64,000 nt of DNA, taken from contig NC_039359.1 in the NCBI RefSeq assembly GCF_003573695.1, positions 87,896,566 to 87,960,565 on the forward strand, written 5' to 3'. The stretch is from Papaver somniferum (taxonomy: Eukaryota > Streptophyta > Magnoliopsida > Ranunculales > Papaveraceae). How positions within the stretch are numbered: position 1 is the stretch's first letter; every line of letters starts with the position of its first letter. The translations under genes were made by a program, and so were the position numbers. The notes beneath the pieces are model-generated. The model saw only the letters and a program-made list of their open reading frames with translations. It ran no database searches and was not told where the DNA came from. This document shows, piece after piece, positions 1 through 10,983 of the stretch.

Positions 1-86
1 GTTGGCGAAGCACTTCAATTCTTGCCATAATTGTGCTTGCTAAACAATGGAAGTCATGGAGTGGTAACGAAGCTATTATCTTTCAG

Positions 87-3000
87 GAAAAGAAAAGTGT
101 TCGACCAACATTTTCTGCTGAGCGTATTTTTGGGGGAACTTTGCTGGCGATGTGCTCAAATGACTTTATCTGCTTTTATGATTGGGCTGAATGCAGGTTA
201 ATTCGCCGGATTGATGTTAATGTCAAAGTACGTACTGAAACTTGCACCAAATATCTGTGCTTGATTCTGAAAAGTTGCACTTATGTTGATGTTACATTCG
301 TTTATTAATTTGGCTGTTGCAGAACGTTTACTGGGCTGATAGTGGTGACTTGGTGGCAATTGCTAGTGATACTTCGTTCTACATCCTCAAGTACAATGTA
401 CTACTCTTACCTGTCTTTTGCCCCCTATTTAAGTGATCTCACTTTTCTGTTGTTAGTTTCTTATTCACTATTTTAGCCCTTATTGTGTAGTATAAGATTC
501 AGTGTCTTGGCTTTTGAACTGATTTATTCATTCAATGTGTCAGAGAGATAATGTATCTTCATATTTGGATGGTGGAAAACCAACTGATGATCAGGGTGTT
601 GAAGATGCTTTTGAGCTTCTCCACGAAACAAATGAACGGGTCAGAACAGGATTATGGGTTGGGGATTGTTTTATATACAGTAACTCTACTTGGAGACTTA
701 ACTACTGTGTTGGTGGCGAGGTATACCATAAACATCTTAATTTCTCTAGATTTTCTTATGCATATATACACCTTCTGGGTGTTTTTTCATTTTCATGAAT
801 GATGCGTTGCATTATTCACTTTATAATTATTTCAGGTAACTACCATGTTCCACCTTGATCGTCCTATGTATTTGCTGGGTTATCTTGCAAGTCACAGTCG
901 GGTTTATCTCATAGACAAACAGTTCAAGTGAGTGGGATTGCAAACCTTTTTTGGAAAATCTGTGACATCTCTCATGCTCATTATTTGTATTCATGGTTTA
1001 TACATGCAGTGTTATTGGATATACAGTTTGATTGGTTACAAGACTCTTGGAAAATCTGTGACATCTCTCATGCTCATTATTTGTCTTCATGGTTTATACA
1101 TGCAGTGTTATTGGATATACCCTACTTCTCAGTTTGATTGAGTACAAGACTCTTGTGATGCGTGGAGACCTGGAACGGGCCAGTCAAATTCTACCGTCTA
1201 TTCCCAAGGAGCACCATAATAGGTAATAATCTTCAGTTTTCCTGTAATTCAGGTATGTCATCTTTTCTGAGCTTCTAATGAACCAATTTCATGCTGCAGT
1301 GTGGCTCATTTCTTGGAGTCTCGTGGTATGCTAGAGGATGCGCTTGAAGTAGCTACTGATCCAAATTACAGATTTGATTTAGCTGTTCAGCTTGGAAGAC
1401 TAGATGTTGCAAAGGTTAGTTTCTATTGTTACTACTTATACGTTGACCGTAACTATTTCCTAAATTGCCATTTGTCCTTGGCACAATGAATCTGTGCGGT
1501 GATTATTTTGGATCGTGATAAAGTGCAAAATTTCGTTTTGTAGGCCATTGCTGTTGAAGTAAAGAGTGAATCAAAATGGAAACAATTGGGAGAATTAGCT
1601 ATGTCCTCCGGAAAGGTACTAAATACCAATTTCATATCTTGTTTGATATCTTGAAAATGAAAAATGACCAGAGGCAGCGTTGCAATTTAGAGGATTTAGA
1701 AAGTATCTTTCAGAGATATAAAATGGTAAACTGAATTCAAAGTGTAATTCCAATAACGTGGCAGTTGAGGAAGGAAGTTATAAAATAATCTAGTTACCTT
1801 TGTTTAATTGTTACAATACTTCACAAAACATAATTACTAAGGGTAGATAGTTATGTCATCTGGATTTTACTGTTTGGCTTTTACGCTGTGAAATCTGTGA
1901 TTCATTCTCTTGCACCTCTGTAACAATACTTTACAAAACATAATTACTAAGGGTGGATAGGCTGTGAAATATACGATTCATTCTCTCGCACTTCTGTAAA
2001 GTTCCACTTGGTCTTGAGCAAAATTTATCTTTCCTGTTGCAGTTGGAAATGGCTGAGGAATGTTTGCAGTATGCCATGGATTTGAGTGGTTTGTTGCTTT
2101 TATATTCTTCTCTTGGAGACTCAAAGGGAATAACAGAACTTGCATCACTTGCTAAAGAGCAAGGGAAGAACAATGTAGCATTTCTTTGCCTATTTATGCT
2201 TGGTAAATTAGAAGAGTGTCTCCAGTTATTGGTCGACAGGTAAGTCTTCGTCCTTGTATTTGTTTTGTGATGAAAGCCAAGAAAATACTCGCCGCAGTTC
2301 TAACTTCACGTTCTTGTTGGTGTTTACTTATTACAGTCACCGTATACCTGAGGCTGCGTTGATGGCGCGGTCATATCTTCCTAGCAAGGTTTCAGAGATA
2401 GTAGCACTTTGGAGAAAAGATCTGAATAAGGTTGCTTTGACTTTGATGGAAAAGCTCTTGATATTCTTAGCTTATGTTTTCTCTCTAATGATCAAGATGT
2501 TTTCTTTTTCCCTGGGTTTATCCATTTGTCTTGTTGCTGCAATTAAATTATATCCGTACTGATGAGCCAAGGTAAACAAACTGGTTCGTTCTGTTCACAG
2601 ATTAACCTAAAAGCTGCTGAGTCCTTGGCTGATCCCGAGGAATACTCTAACTTGTTCGAGGATTGGCAAATAGCCTTGTCCGTTGAAACCAAAGTTGCAG
2701 AGAAAAGGTTTCTATAGTTTTCACCTTCATTTTGTTGTATTTTGAATTTTTGATATTTTTGGCATTGATTTTTGGGATTCATGTTTTGAGATTGCTTAGT
2801 CAAGCTACGACGCTTTAATCAGGTGCTGCACAAGTGTTTGTAGACTTTTAGTTACTAATAATGAAAAATTAAGAATATGCCTGCAAGTTTGTCATGCATA
2901 TCGTAATCACATTTATGGGGACTTGGAAAGTTGATGTTACATTTAAGAAAACACAGAGACTTCAATAAACTAGGTAGTCTTTGGATCTATTGTACCTTTT

Positions 3001-3842
3001 GCTCATCTGCACCCCCAAATATTTATCATTTTCTACAAGTTGCTCAGAGATACAAAGAAAGATGTACCTGCATAGATAAATGATTAACACAGTGTGAAAA
3101 ATGTAGCAGCTGAGTCTTGTATTGTGGTTTTTACCCCATGTGTTTTCTTTACCCCTACACGAGAGCCATAGATATCGCAGGCTCTTTTACATTATCGTAG
3201 TGTAAAGATTTCTGCCGACATGTTATATCTGTTGCATCAGTATCAGAAATATGGCTATTAATTGCCTAGCTAATTTTGTATGTGTACAATGTTTGGGTAA
3301 TGCTGTGTTTGAATATTAACGTTTTCGTTTATCTATAGGGGTTCTTATCCTCCTGCCGTAGAATACGTAAGTTATTCTGAAAGAACAAATGTCAACCTTG
3401 TGGAATCATTTAAAAATATGCAACTGGAAGAAGGAGAAGAAGAAGAAGAGGCACCCCAAGAAAATGGAGATGTGGATCATGAGGTATGCACATGTCCATC
3501 TTTCATTGTAATAGTAGTACCTTCTTTACTTTGCATGTATAATGCTTCTTTTCCCGTCTATTTTTAATAATTTGTGGATGATGTATGGAATTCCCTACAG
3601 TTTATTTGATAAACCTACTCTTAGTTTACTCTTTGTGGTACAATTTACTTATATCTCCTTTTCAGGAGGCAAAGGAGAACGGAGAAGAAGGGCAAGACGA
3701 GAATGGAGAAAATGGAGAAGAAGAGGGACAAGAAGAGGCTGTTGAAGTGGATGCCGATTCTATTGATGGTGCTGTGCTAGTCAGTGGTAAAGAGGCTGAA
3801 GAAGAGTGGGATCCGAATAATGACGGAACACTTTCAGCCTAA
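87..3842 (+). CDS. COPB2: Coatomer subunit beta' (COPB2), 3' part, 11 visible exons
   Basis: Beta'-COP is part of the COPI coat that drives retrograde Golgi-to-ER vesicle traffic in the cytosol. Exons read: 87-227, 323-397, 544-720, 836-927, 1106-1222, 1300-1414, 1544-1615, 2043-2239, 2337-2430, 2601-2707, 3339-3483 and 3666-3842 (TAA). These are 12 segments; the first may begin upstream, because its first visible codons follow a TTTCAG that could be either an acceptor or codons F-Q. All junctions are GT..AG and the phases are consistent. About 502 aa are visible of a family of roughly 900, so the N-terminal WD40 propeller lies outside the window. The visible part begins in the WD-associated region ([34 protein letters not shown]), continues into the alpha-solenoid ([30 protein letters not shown]) and ends in a Glu-rich tail closing with [14 protein letters not shown]. 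No break is seen. The family call is near certain; the exact paralogue is unknown. Confidence 0.96.
951..1151 (+). repeat. Tandem duplication over an intron/exon junction of COPB2
   Basis: Two copies, 96 bp apart (951-1046 and 1047-1151), include the end of an intron, the acceptor TACATGCAG and the start of the next exon. The second copy is functional: its acceptor ends at 1105 and the exon reads [16 protein letters not shown]. The first copy lacks 10 bp (CCCTACTTCT), so using its acceptor at 1008-1009 would give an in-frame TGA after VIGYTV. Confidence 0.9.
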
Positions 3843-4659
3843 AAGTAGAAGAGCAACTGAAAGGGAAAGAGTGTCACGGCCAAATTTTGTTTTTGGTTAG
3901 TTGCTGAGTAACCTTGCTGCTCATAGTTGTGAGATGTAACATTCTAGGAACAACATATATATATAGCCGATTCAGCCTGTTTTTTCCATTTTTCATTTTC
4001 TTATAGCTTTTCTTTTTCCTGTCTTCCATTTTTTTTGTTATAAACAGATTGGTTGTGTATTATTAATTCAATAGGTGGAGAACAACACATTCAAACCCAT
4101 CTACTGTTTTCATATGGAAACCCATGTAGCGATTGAGGGTCGGGGTCCTGATCATTTTACTCAAATAGAAAAATAAGTATAAATTTCTTTTGCTCTCTTT
4201 ACCTGTTTCTAGTATTGATAAGGCAGGCAATTTTGTCCAGTAAGAGATTTGGTTCAGCCAAGGAGAACTCCTGCGAGCTCGAACCGAGGCTGGTCGCATA
4301 ATGACAACCACATTCAAATTTTATAGAAACTCTGGCATGTTGGATCCGGGGGATCCAAAACAGCGCCAGCACTGTAAGCATAATGTTCGGCAAAGCCGTC
4401 TAGAAGCCTATTCCAGGCTGCCTGACAAGAAACAATCAACTCCAAGTCGGTATAAACACCGATTTTTTTTCCAAGTCTTTTAACAACCCATGGACCACGG
4501 CCAAGTAAAGAAGTTAGTATTTTTTCCAATTCACAGTATATATTTAGGTTTTGGGTTTGGACTACAAACCTAAAACCCTTATTCTACGTGTTTCTCCGCG
4601 TATTTATCACAGTTTGAAGTAATACCACGAGAAAGAGACGAAGAGACGAAAAAAGGATC
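3843..4659. other. COPB2 3' UTR and spacer to F-box copy 1
   Basis: From 3843 to about 4080 the sequence is T-rich and fits a 3' UTR, though no perfect AATAAA was found. From about 4085 to 4530 there is more GC-rich DNA with short open frames on both strands that I do not recognise. From about 4540 the sequence resembles the region upstream of F-box copy 2 (45690-45750; shared CTAAAACCC, TACCACGA and AAAGAGACGA), so it probably holds the F-box promoter and leader. Confidence 0.6.
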
Positions 4660-5716
4660 ATGCCGGACCTCCCAGATGATATCTTTGTCGACATACTATC
4701 AAAGTTACATACAAAATCAATATGTTTGCAAACACTGGTACAACAACTTATTCAAAGACCATCGCTTTATTAATAATCGTCTTAAGAAGAGCATTCAAAG
4801 CGAAAAATTACATTGTATTTCGATAAAAGATGGTGATGCACTTGGATTTTACATGCATAATATCAGAAAAGATGGCCACTGCGAGTATTTCAAGATGCAG
4901 GATTCACTATTTAAACATACACGTTTAGGGACTCACATTCTTGGTCCTTGTAATGGTTTGTTTCTGATGAGAAGCTATGATGCAAATTGTTTTCCGATTT
5001 TCTGGCTCTGGAACCCATATAATAAAGAGTCCAAGGAAATAGTAATTCCAAAAGTTAGAGATACCGATGTATATGGGCTTTGTTATAAGTGTGATACCGA
5101 TGATTACGTGATTGTGGTAGCTACCTTTTACAGTAGCCTAATTGGTTATAAAGTTCAGGTTTATACATTAAGATCAAATTCATGGAGAACCTTACCCAAC
5201 ATCCTCCCCTATAATATTTCAAGTGTATATGGGGTTGAAGCAATATTTGTACATGGAGCTATTCACTGGATAGCATCGCAGATAGTATCGCCGTTTCCAT
5301 CAAGGAAAACATGCATTGTTTCTTATGATATCCGTGGTGAGAACTTCAATGAAGTAGCATTAACCCCACGAGTTGATGAATTGTTGAATGGTTTGAATTG
5401 TAATGAACAGAACTCGCTGAGTGTTTTTGGAGGGTGCCTTTGCATATTACGACCATATGGTGGTTATAATATTGAAGTTTGGGTGAAGAAGAGTTACAAT
5501 GTGAGAGAATCATGGACTATATTGTTCATTGCCCAGCTGCCAGTAGTTACAAACCCCATCCACCGTGTGAAAATATTATGGGAATTCAAGAATGGTGAAG
5601 TTTTGCTTGTAGCATCCAAAGGATCACCTCCCTGGAACTGTTGTTTCGTTTTATACGACTGGGTGAGCCAAAAGTGTAAAGTTACCGAGATTGACCACAT
5701 TATAGCATTCAGATGA
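4660..5716 (+). pseudogene. F-box / F-box-associated protein, copy 1, frameshifted in the F-box
   Basis: F-box proteins recruit substrates to SCF ubiquitin ligases: the N-terminal F-box binds SKP1 and the C-terminal domain binds the target. The natural start is ATG 4660 (MPDLPDDIFVDILSKL), in a context matching copy 2. Compared with copy 2, 14 bp are missing after ATATG near 4723, inside the F-box, so this frame stops at 4771-4773. The remaining frame, readable from ATG 4676, is open for 346 aa to 5716 and keeps the whole associated domain: LGPCNGLFLM, WLWNPYNKESKEI, VHGAIHWIAS, ILWEFKNGEVLLVAS. It resembles the plant At3g06240/At3g23880-like group. A shortened protein without a working F-box could still be made; otherwise it is a young pseudogene. 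Confidence 0.88.
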
Positions 5717-6080
5717 AACATAGAAGCTTATGCCGAAAGGAATATAGTGTCACTCAACTCGATGAGTACTCGGAAGAACAACATGCTGGATAGTACACAC
5801 AACAAGGATCAAGAAAATTAGTACGTTTGGCAAATAAAGCACAACTAGTTGGAGGAAAGAGCCTAGCATATGAAGAAAACAGTTAAATGTTATCCTATTT
5901 TGTTTTCCTTTCTAATCCCTTCCAATATTTTTTACGTTCTTATTTCCTTTTTTGATAGAATATAAAAGCTAAAAAGAGGATGCATTAACTGGTTGGTACT
6001 AGTATTCTGTAGTGGATCCAGCCAACTATCTATCCAGTGTTAATTAGTTGGTTCAAAATAAAGCTAGGAGGTTTTGAGGA
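5717..6080. other. Downstream flank of F-box copy 1, part of the tandem unit
   Basis: This stretch is clearly similar to 58871-59300 downstream of F-box copy 2. Shared landmarks are AAGCTTATG, GTGTCAC, AATAAAGCACAA, GATAGAATAT, AAAGAGGAT and GGATCCAGC. Similarity ends near 6070-6080, where transposon DNA starts. No gene is seen. Confidence 0.8.
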
Positions 6081-6477
6081 GATCATGACAAGTTGCACTT
6101 GCATGGGACTTGTTAGCAAATGCAATGACATGTTTAGTTCGTCTCTACACGTGGCTAATCTGTAATTAGCCACACATAGAGAAGGGGACATGTGTGTACG
6201 TCATAACAAGGACGAGCATCAAGAGGGCGATGCCACGTTGCGACATCCAAGGGGCATGCATCATTCTCATCTGCCACGTGTTCGCCATCCTGCTAATTCG
6301 ACGGTAGATAAAACAAGGAGTACCTGATGATAAGAGCACCGCGAAGCACCATAGAAGACCCATAGGATTGCTTTTTATCATCCCAAGGAAGATCCAAATC
6401 GGACGAACGGGAGGAAGCCCCGCTGACACCTGCATTGACGGAACTTCTCAAAAAGGTTTAAAGGTGTTGGCCCATGT
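6081..6477 (+). other. Left end of copia remnant, unresolved
   Basis: This links unit 1 flank to copia coding sequence. It contains a 9-bp perfect hairpin, GTGGCTAAT/ATTAGCCAC with a 5-nt loop, at 6151-6173. It may be unrelated or LTR-derived DNA; no second copy was found in the window. Confidence 0.4.
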
Positions 6478-7191
6478 TTGTCTGGTGATTCTTCCAATCA
6501 CCTCCAACATGTTTGTATGTCTTTTCAAAAGAGTCTGAAAATTGCAAGTAATCTTCATAAGAAAACTAAACAACATATCACTTCTATAAAAAGACGTACA
6601 AAACTATCAAGAAATTATAAACAGAAAAGTACTGATAGTATGGGAACTTTTGCTTTAAAATCAACATCACCCTTTCAATGGTTTCTTGACAGTGGATGTA
6701 GCAGGCATATGACAGGTGATCTCACATGGTTTGTTTCTTATAACGACTATGAAGGTGGACCAGTTACATTTGGAGATGGGAGTTGTTGCTACATAAGCAA
6801 GAAGGGGACGATCAAACTACCCGGTGTACCTGAAATCCATGATGTAGTATACGCAAAAGGTATGACTGCAAATCTTCTTTCTATTAGTCAAATTTGTGAC
6901 AAAGGCCATCGAGTTGTCTTCAATGCAAATGGATGTGACATTGTTGACAAAACTGGGAAAGTAATTTTTCAAGGAACTCGTGGTAAAAACAAATGTTATC
7001 TTCTCGATACTCAGTTCAGCAACTGTTGCAATTTGACTAAGGTGGAATCTACACATCTTTGGAATGAGCATTTTGGTCACATCAATTATCGTCTCCTAAC
7101 TAAGATCATTAACAAAGAACTTGTTAGAGGCGTTACCAAAATCAATGCAAAGATTGAAGGTGTATGTGGTGCCTGTCAAAAGGGTAAATAA
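6478..7191 (+). pseudogene. Copia protease and GAG-pre-integrase region
   Basis: A 237-codon open frame. It contains the aspartic protease active-site motif FLDSGCSRHMTGD (residues about 69-81), then the LLSISQICDKGH and LWNEHFGHINY segments typical of the GAG-pre-integrase domain, and ends with the zinc-binding CGACQKGK. In the active element this is one polyprotein with integrase and RT; here a TAA at 7189-7191 and a further TGA in the following codons interrupt it. The gag part upstream is not recognisable. Confidence 0.88.
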
Positions 7192-7254
7192 ACGAAAGTT
7201 CACCATAAATCATCATGAGATATCCTCATTAAAGCTCCACTTAATTTAATTCAT

Positions 7255-8398
7255 ATGGATCTCTTCGGACCAATTCAACAACCCACAGTTGCTGGTAAAA
7301 AGTATGCTTTAGTTATGGTGGACGATTACACCAGATTCACTTGGGTTGCATTTCTGTCTCATAAGAATGAAAACCTTGGTGAATTCAAGATTATTGTTAA
7401 AAGGATCCAGAACGAACAAGGTCGCAAACTAAAGAAAATTAGAAGCGATCGTGGAACTGAATTCAAGGATACTAAAGTGTTTGAATTTTGTGACGAACTG
7501 GGGATTATTCAACAATACTCACCACCCATTACTTCTCAAGCTAATGGAGTTGCAGAAAGAAAAAATAGGAACATTAAGGAAATGACCAGGGTAATGCTCC
7601 ATAAAAAACCTACCATTAAGGTTTTGGGGAGAAGCTTTTTTTACAGCATGCTATTTGATCAACCGTGTTTACTTACGGTCTAAAACCCTAAACACTCCTT
7701 ATGAGTTGTGGTACGGAAGAAAACCCAATTTACACTACCTCAGAGTGCTCGGAAGCAAGTGCTACATTCTAAAAGATCGAGAACAGAGAGGGAAATTTGA
7801 TACCAAAAGTGATGAAGGTATTTTTCTTGGCTATGCTTCTGATAGTCGTGGCTTTCGGGTATTTAATCTCAGAACCCAGGTCATGATGGAATCTGCTAAT
7901 GTTTTCATCGATGATATCAGTAATTTTCATCATGATAATCCTCCTGTTGAATTTCCTCCAACTGAGACAATTTAGAAAGTCAAAGAAATTCCAGATTCAG
8001 TCAAAGTTATCCCAACTATTACTGACCCTGATATTTCTAGTGACGAGGAGAAGAGCAATGATCAAGCTACTCCTGATGAACAAGAACGTGTCCCTCCACG
8101 ACACCTCTGGGTTCAAAGGAATCATGATCCCAATAGTATTATTGGAGGAAGAGATTCGACAGCTAAGATAAGAGGACAACTTCAAAATATTTGCAATTTT
8201 GGTTGTTATCTTTCACAAGTAGAACCAAGAAATATTGATGAAGCTCTGAGCAATCCCTTTTGGGTGAATGCAATGCATGAAGAGTTAAATCAATTTCAAA
8301 GACAAGACGTATAGGAACTTGTACCTTGTCCTTCCAATATTAATATTGTTGGTACTAAATGGATATTCAAGAATAAGTCTGATGAATTCAGAAAATCG
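7255..8398 (+). pseudogene. Copia integrase core and beginning of reverse transcriptase
   Basis: The integrase catalytic core is seen in HMDLFGPIQQ, MVDDYTRFTWV and IRSDRGTEF, followed by ANGVAERKNR, which supplies the D, D and E residues. A frame change near 7640-7680 separates it from LNTPYELWYGRKPNLHYLRVLGSKC and IFLGYASDSRGFRVFN, which form the C-terminal integrase region. A further stop at about 7973 precedes ALSNPFWVNAMHEELN and VGTKWIFKNK, the start of the copia reverse transcriptase. The sequence then ends abruptly. Confidence 0.85.
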
Positions 8399-8599
8399 CA
8401 GAATATTTTCTTTTAAAAAATGTTATACAAATTCAAAACAGAAAGTATTAATAAATAACCGAAAAAATTCCGGTCACTTAACTTTGTGTCCCACCTAGTT
8501 TTTTATAATAAGTCTCTAGAAGCGGACATTGCAGCTCACCTTCTCTTCACATTCTCTTATATATTCAATATCCAAACACAAAGATATTTTGAATCCAAA

Positions 8600-9946
8600 A
8601 TGAAAATCTTGGCATGAAATTGCCAGGAATCAATAACCCAGCCATAATACAACACCTAAAAGATATAATCTCTTTACACAAGCCCAATATACTATTCCTC
8701 TCAGAAACTTTAGCTAATGAAAGACACATGTCAAACCTCTGTCCCAAGAGTCGGTAGAAGAGGAGGACTATGTCTCATGTGGAACAATCTAAATATCCAA
8801 GTGCTAACTCAATCTCAGAGTTTCATCCACGTCCTTGTCACTCCACCAGCTCCAGCACAACTTTGGCTCTGCACAGGCATATACGGTCCTCCACATCCAG
8901 CGGCTAGAACTGATTTTTGGCAGGATTTCCCAACAATTTTCCCCAACATATCCAACTCAACCTCTTGGGTGTTGATAGGGGATTTTAATAAAGTAACAAA
9001 CCAATCAGAAAAGAAAGGCGGAAGACAAGTCAACTACAGTGAAACTCAGCCATTCCTCACAATGATAGATCAAATGGGATTCATCGACCTAGGATTTCGT
9101 GGAGATCCATACACTTGGACAAACAATCAGCAGGGCCAAGACAATATTCTATAAAGACTATATAGAGCTCTGGCAACCCCATATTGGCGCACCGCAAATC
9201 CTCATGCCGCCGTCACTCATCTTCTGAGGATAGCATCCAATCATGCACCCATCCTTTTGAGCACCAAGGCAATTGAATGACGGGGACAAAAGAATTACAA
9301 GTTTGAACATCTATAGTTAACGCACCCTCATCTCAAGCAAATCGTAGATTCTTCCTGGACTCAACAAAGTGAGGATGAACCTGCTCTGGACCTCCATCTA
9401 AAGCTAATCACCACTGGCCAAACTCTTATGGATTGGAACAAGAATACATTCGGGCATCTTCCAACTCTAATTCGCAAGTCAATAAGGCAAATCCAAAAGG
9501 CCCAGCATCAATGCACCATACATAATGGCGAGGAATTAGCATATTGGCTAAATATGGAAAGAGAGCTACGCAACCAACACCTGATCCTACTTCAATGTCA
9601 TGTCACATATTGGCAACAAAGATCCAGAATACAATGGCTCCAATCAGGAGATAATAATACGAGCTTCTTCCACACCAAAGAAACCATACACCGAAGTTGC
9701 AACAACATTCAACAATTACAAGATCAACAAAATAACTGGATGGAAAAATGCCTTACACCTGCCGGAAGGTTAGTCCTCATTAAAACCTCATTAACTCCGA
9801 CATCAAACCACCTTATGCAAACACAACTTTTTCCCACTCATGTCCACAAACAAATCGACCAGATTACAAGGATTTTTTCTGAGGGCATGATTCTTCTGTT
9901 AGAAAACTGCACCCTTTGGGATGGAGAAAACTCCACACACCGATAG
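8600..9946 (+). pseudogene. L1 ORF2 endonuclease and linker remnant
   Basis: It starts with MKILA, then a TGA in place of the expected Trp (the second L1 has LAWNCQG), then a frame change. The apurinic-type endonuclease is recognisable in ILFLSETLANE, GRRGGLCLMWNN, CTGIYGPPHP and LIGDFNKV (Asp/Asn active-site box), and in FIDLGFRGDPYTWTNNQQG. From 9428 the linker continues (LQSGDNNTSFFHTKET, the region before RT). At about 9738 it jumps from NNW to the sequence after the RT (MEKCLTPAGRLVLIKTSL), removing about 1.2 kb compared with the other L1. Confidence 0.82.
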
Positions 9947-9977
9947 CAAAAGGAGGTCTCGGTGTGTGGAGTTTTCT
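9925..9977. repeat. Perfect 19-bp inverted repeat at an L1 deletion junction
   Basis: AGAAAACTCCACACACCGA (9925-9943) and its exact reverse complement (9959-9977) are separated by 15 nt. The right arm lies where the sequence jumps from GLGV to FLFWALWTTRN, skipping about 300 codons present in the other L1. Confidence 0.93.
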
Positions 9978-10081
9978 TTTCTGGGCACTATGGACAACCA
10001 GAAATGATCTGGTCTTCAACCAATCCCAATCTCACCATGAAAACATCCTGAGGACAGCTTTAGCACAACAACAAAATTTGA

Positions 10082-10702
10082 ATGGGCAAAAAAATCTCCC
10101 CACCAGTACTACCTGGAGATCCAATTATGAGGATTCCAACAACCAGCACAAGAACAAATACAATTATTCAAGTTGGATGGTCTATTCCAGATTCGGTACG
10201 GATAAAAATAAACACAGATGGGGCTGCTAGAGGCCATCCAGGTATGGTAGGAGCGGGATTTATTTGCAGGGACTCGAATGCACAAACCATTATGGCTCTT
10301 GCACAACCTCTAGGTTTAACTACTGCGCTAACGGCTGAGACATGGGCAACAGTGATGGCGACCAGAATAGCAATGAAAAGACAATGTCAAAGAGTGATAA
10401 TTGAAACAAACTCAGAGAATCTCATCCATTTTATCAGAACCTCAGCGGAAGCTCCTTGGTATATATCACAAATGATCGCAGAAATCAAACAAAGAATGCA
10501 CCACATACCTTGTTGCCACATTCAATACAATTACAGAGAAGGGAACCAAGCAGCGGATGGTATAGAAAACTTTGCAGCAGATGGATACGAAGAAGGAAAC
10601 TACTCGACAACGATATGGGATCAAACAAACCCGCATTTTCTTACTCAAATTCTGTTAAATGACTATAAGGGAATTACTTTCCCCCGTGTAATCTCTGGTT
10701 AA
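10082..10702 (+). pseudogene. L1 RNase H domain
   Basis: A 206-codon open frame at the 3' end of the LINE. RNase H removes RNA from RNA:DNA hybrids. Motifs seen: IKINTDGAARGHPG (first Asp), LTAETWA (Glu), IIETNSENL (the second Asp is Asn here; the other L1 has ETDSENL), and REGNQAADGIENFAADG near the end. The start codon is arbitrary, since in the element this is the C-terminus of ORF2. Confidence 0.85.
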
Positions 10703-10743
10703 TTCCTTTTAATATATTCATTCTTCAAAAAAATAAACGAAAA

Positions 10744-10983
10744 AAACCGAGAAAAAAAAAACCGCCCCAACATCTCTCACAATAACCGGTCCCCTGCAGT
10801 CCTTCGCGGGGCCCATCAGGACCCATCGAAAAAAAACTGAGTCTGACGGTTTTCATGTAGTCATTTTTCTCGGTTCGTAAAAGAACCACTCAATTCAAAA
10901 ATAAAAATGTCCATAAAATTTACTTTTATTTCTTAAATTTTCTTTATTCCTATTTAGTTAAAACTTAAAAGCGATAATACATT
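10744..10983. repeat. A-rich DNA with a MITE-like inverted repeat (about 10747-10880)
   Basis: AACCGAGAAAAA near 10747 is mirrored by TTTTTCTCGGTT near 10865-10877, and the inner AACCG/CGGTT also pair, over about 130 bp. The rest up to 10983 is AT-rich with no gene. It may be a small non-autonomous DNA element or remnant into which the first L1 inserted. Confidence 0.45.
10973..10983. repeat. L1 target-site duplication, left copy
   Basis: GATAATACATT at 10973-10983 is repeated exactly at 17714-17724, immediately after the A-rich tail of the L1. Confidence 0.75.

Larger units (their letters stand above)
6081..8398 (+). mobile_element. Truncated Ty1/copia retrotransposon, no LTRs seen
   Basis: The order protease, GAG-pre-integrase, integrase, start of reverse transcriptase is the copia order. 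The element breaks off about 8398, just after the first RT motif (VGTKWIFKNK), and no LTR, PBS or polypurine tract is visible on either side. Several in-frame stops and frame changes show that it is dead. An L1 element follows about 70 bp later. Confidence 0.88.
8468..10743 (+). mobile_element. L1-type LINE, 5'-truncated with two large internal deletions
   Basis: This is a relative of the larger L1 at 10984-17713. It keeps the endonuclease start, part of the linker and the RNase H end, but lacks the whole reverse transcriptase. The 3' end is A-rich (about 10725-10743). A possible duplicated target of about 13 bp with one mismatch, ATAACCGAAAAAA at 8455 and ATAAACGAAAAAA at 10731, supports these borders weakly. 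Only about 130 bp precede the ORF2 start, so the 5' part is lost. Confidence 0.85.

Noticed and set aside
4301..4529. Overlapping short frames (for example SCQAAWNRLLDGFAEHYA on the minus strand) between COPB2 and the F-box gene
   Set aside because: No recognisable domain, no splice or start context, and no counterpart in the other tandem unit.
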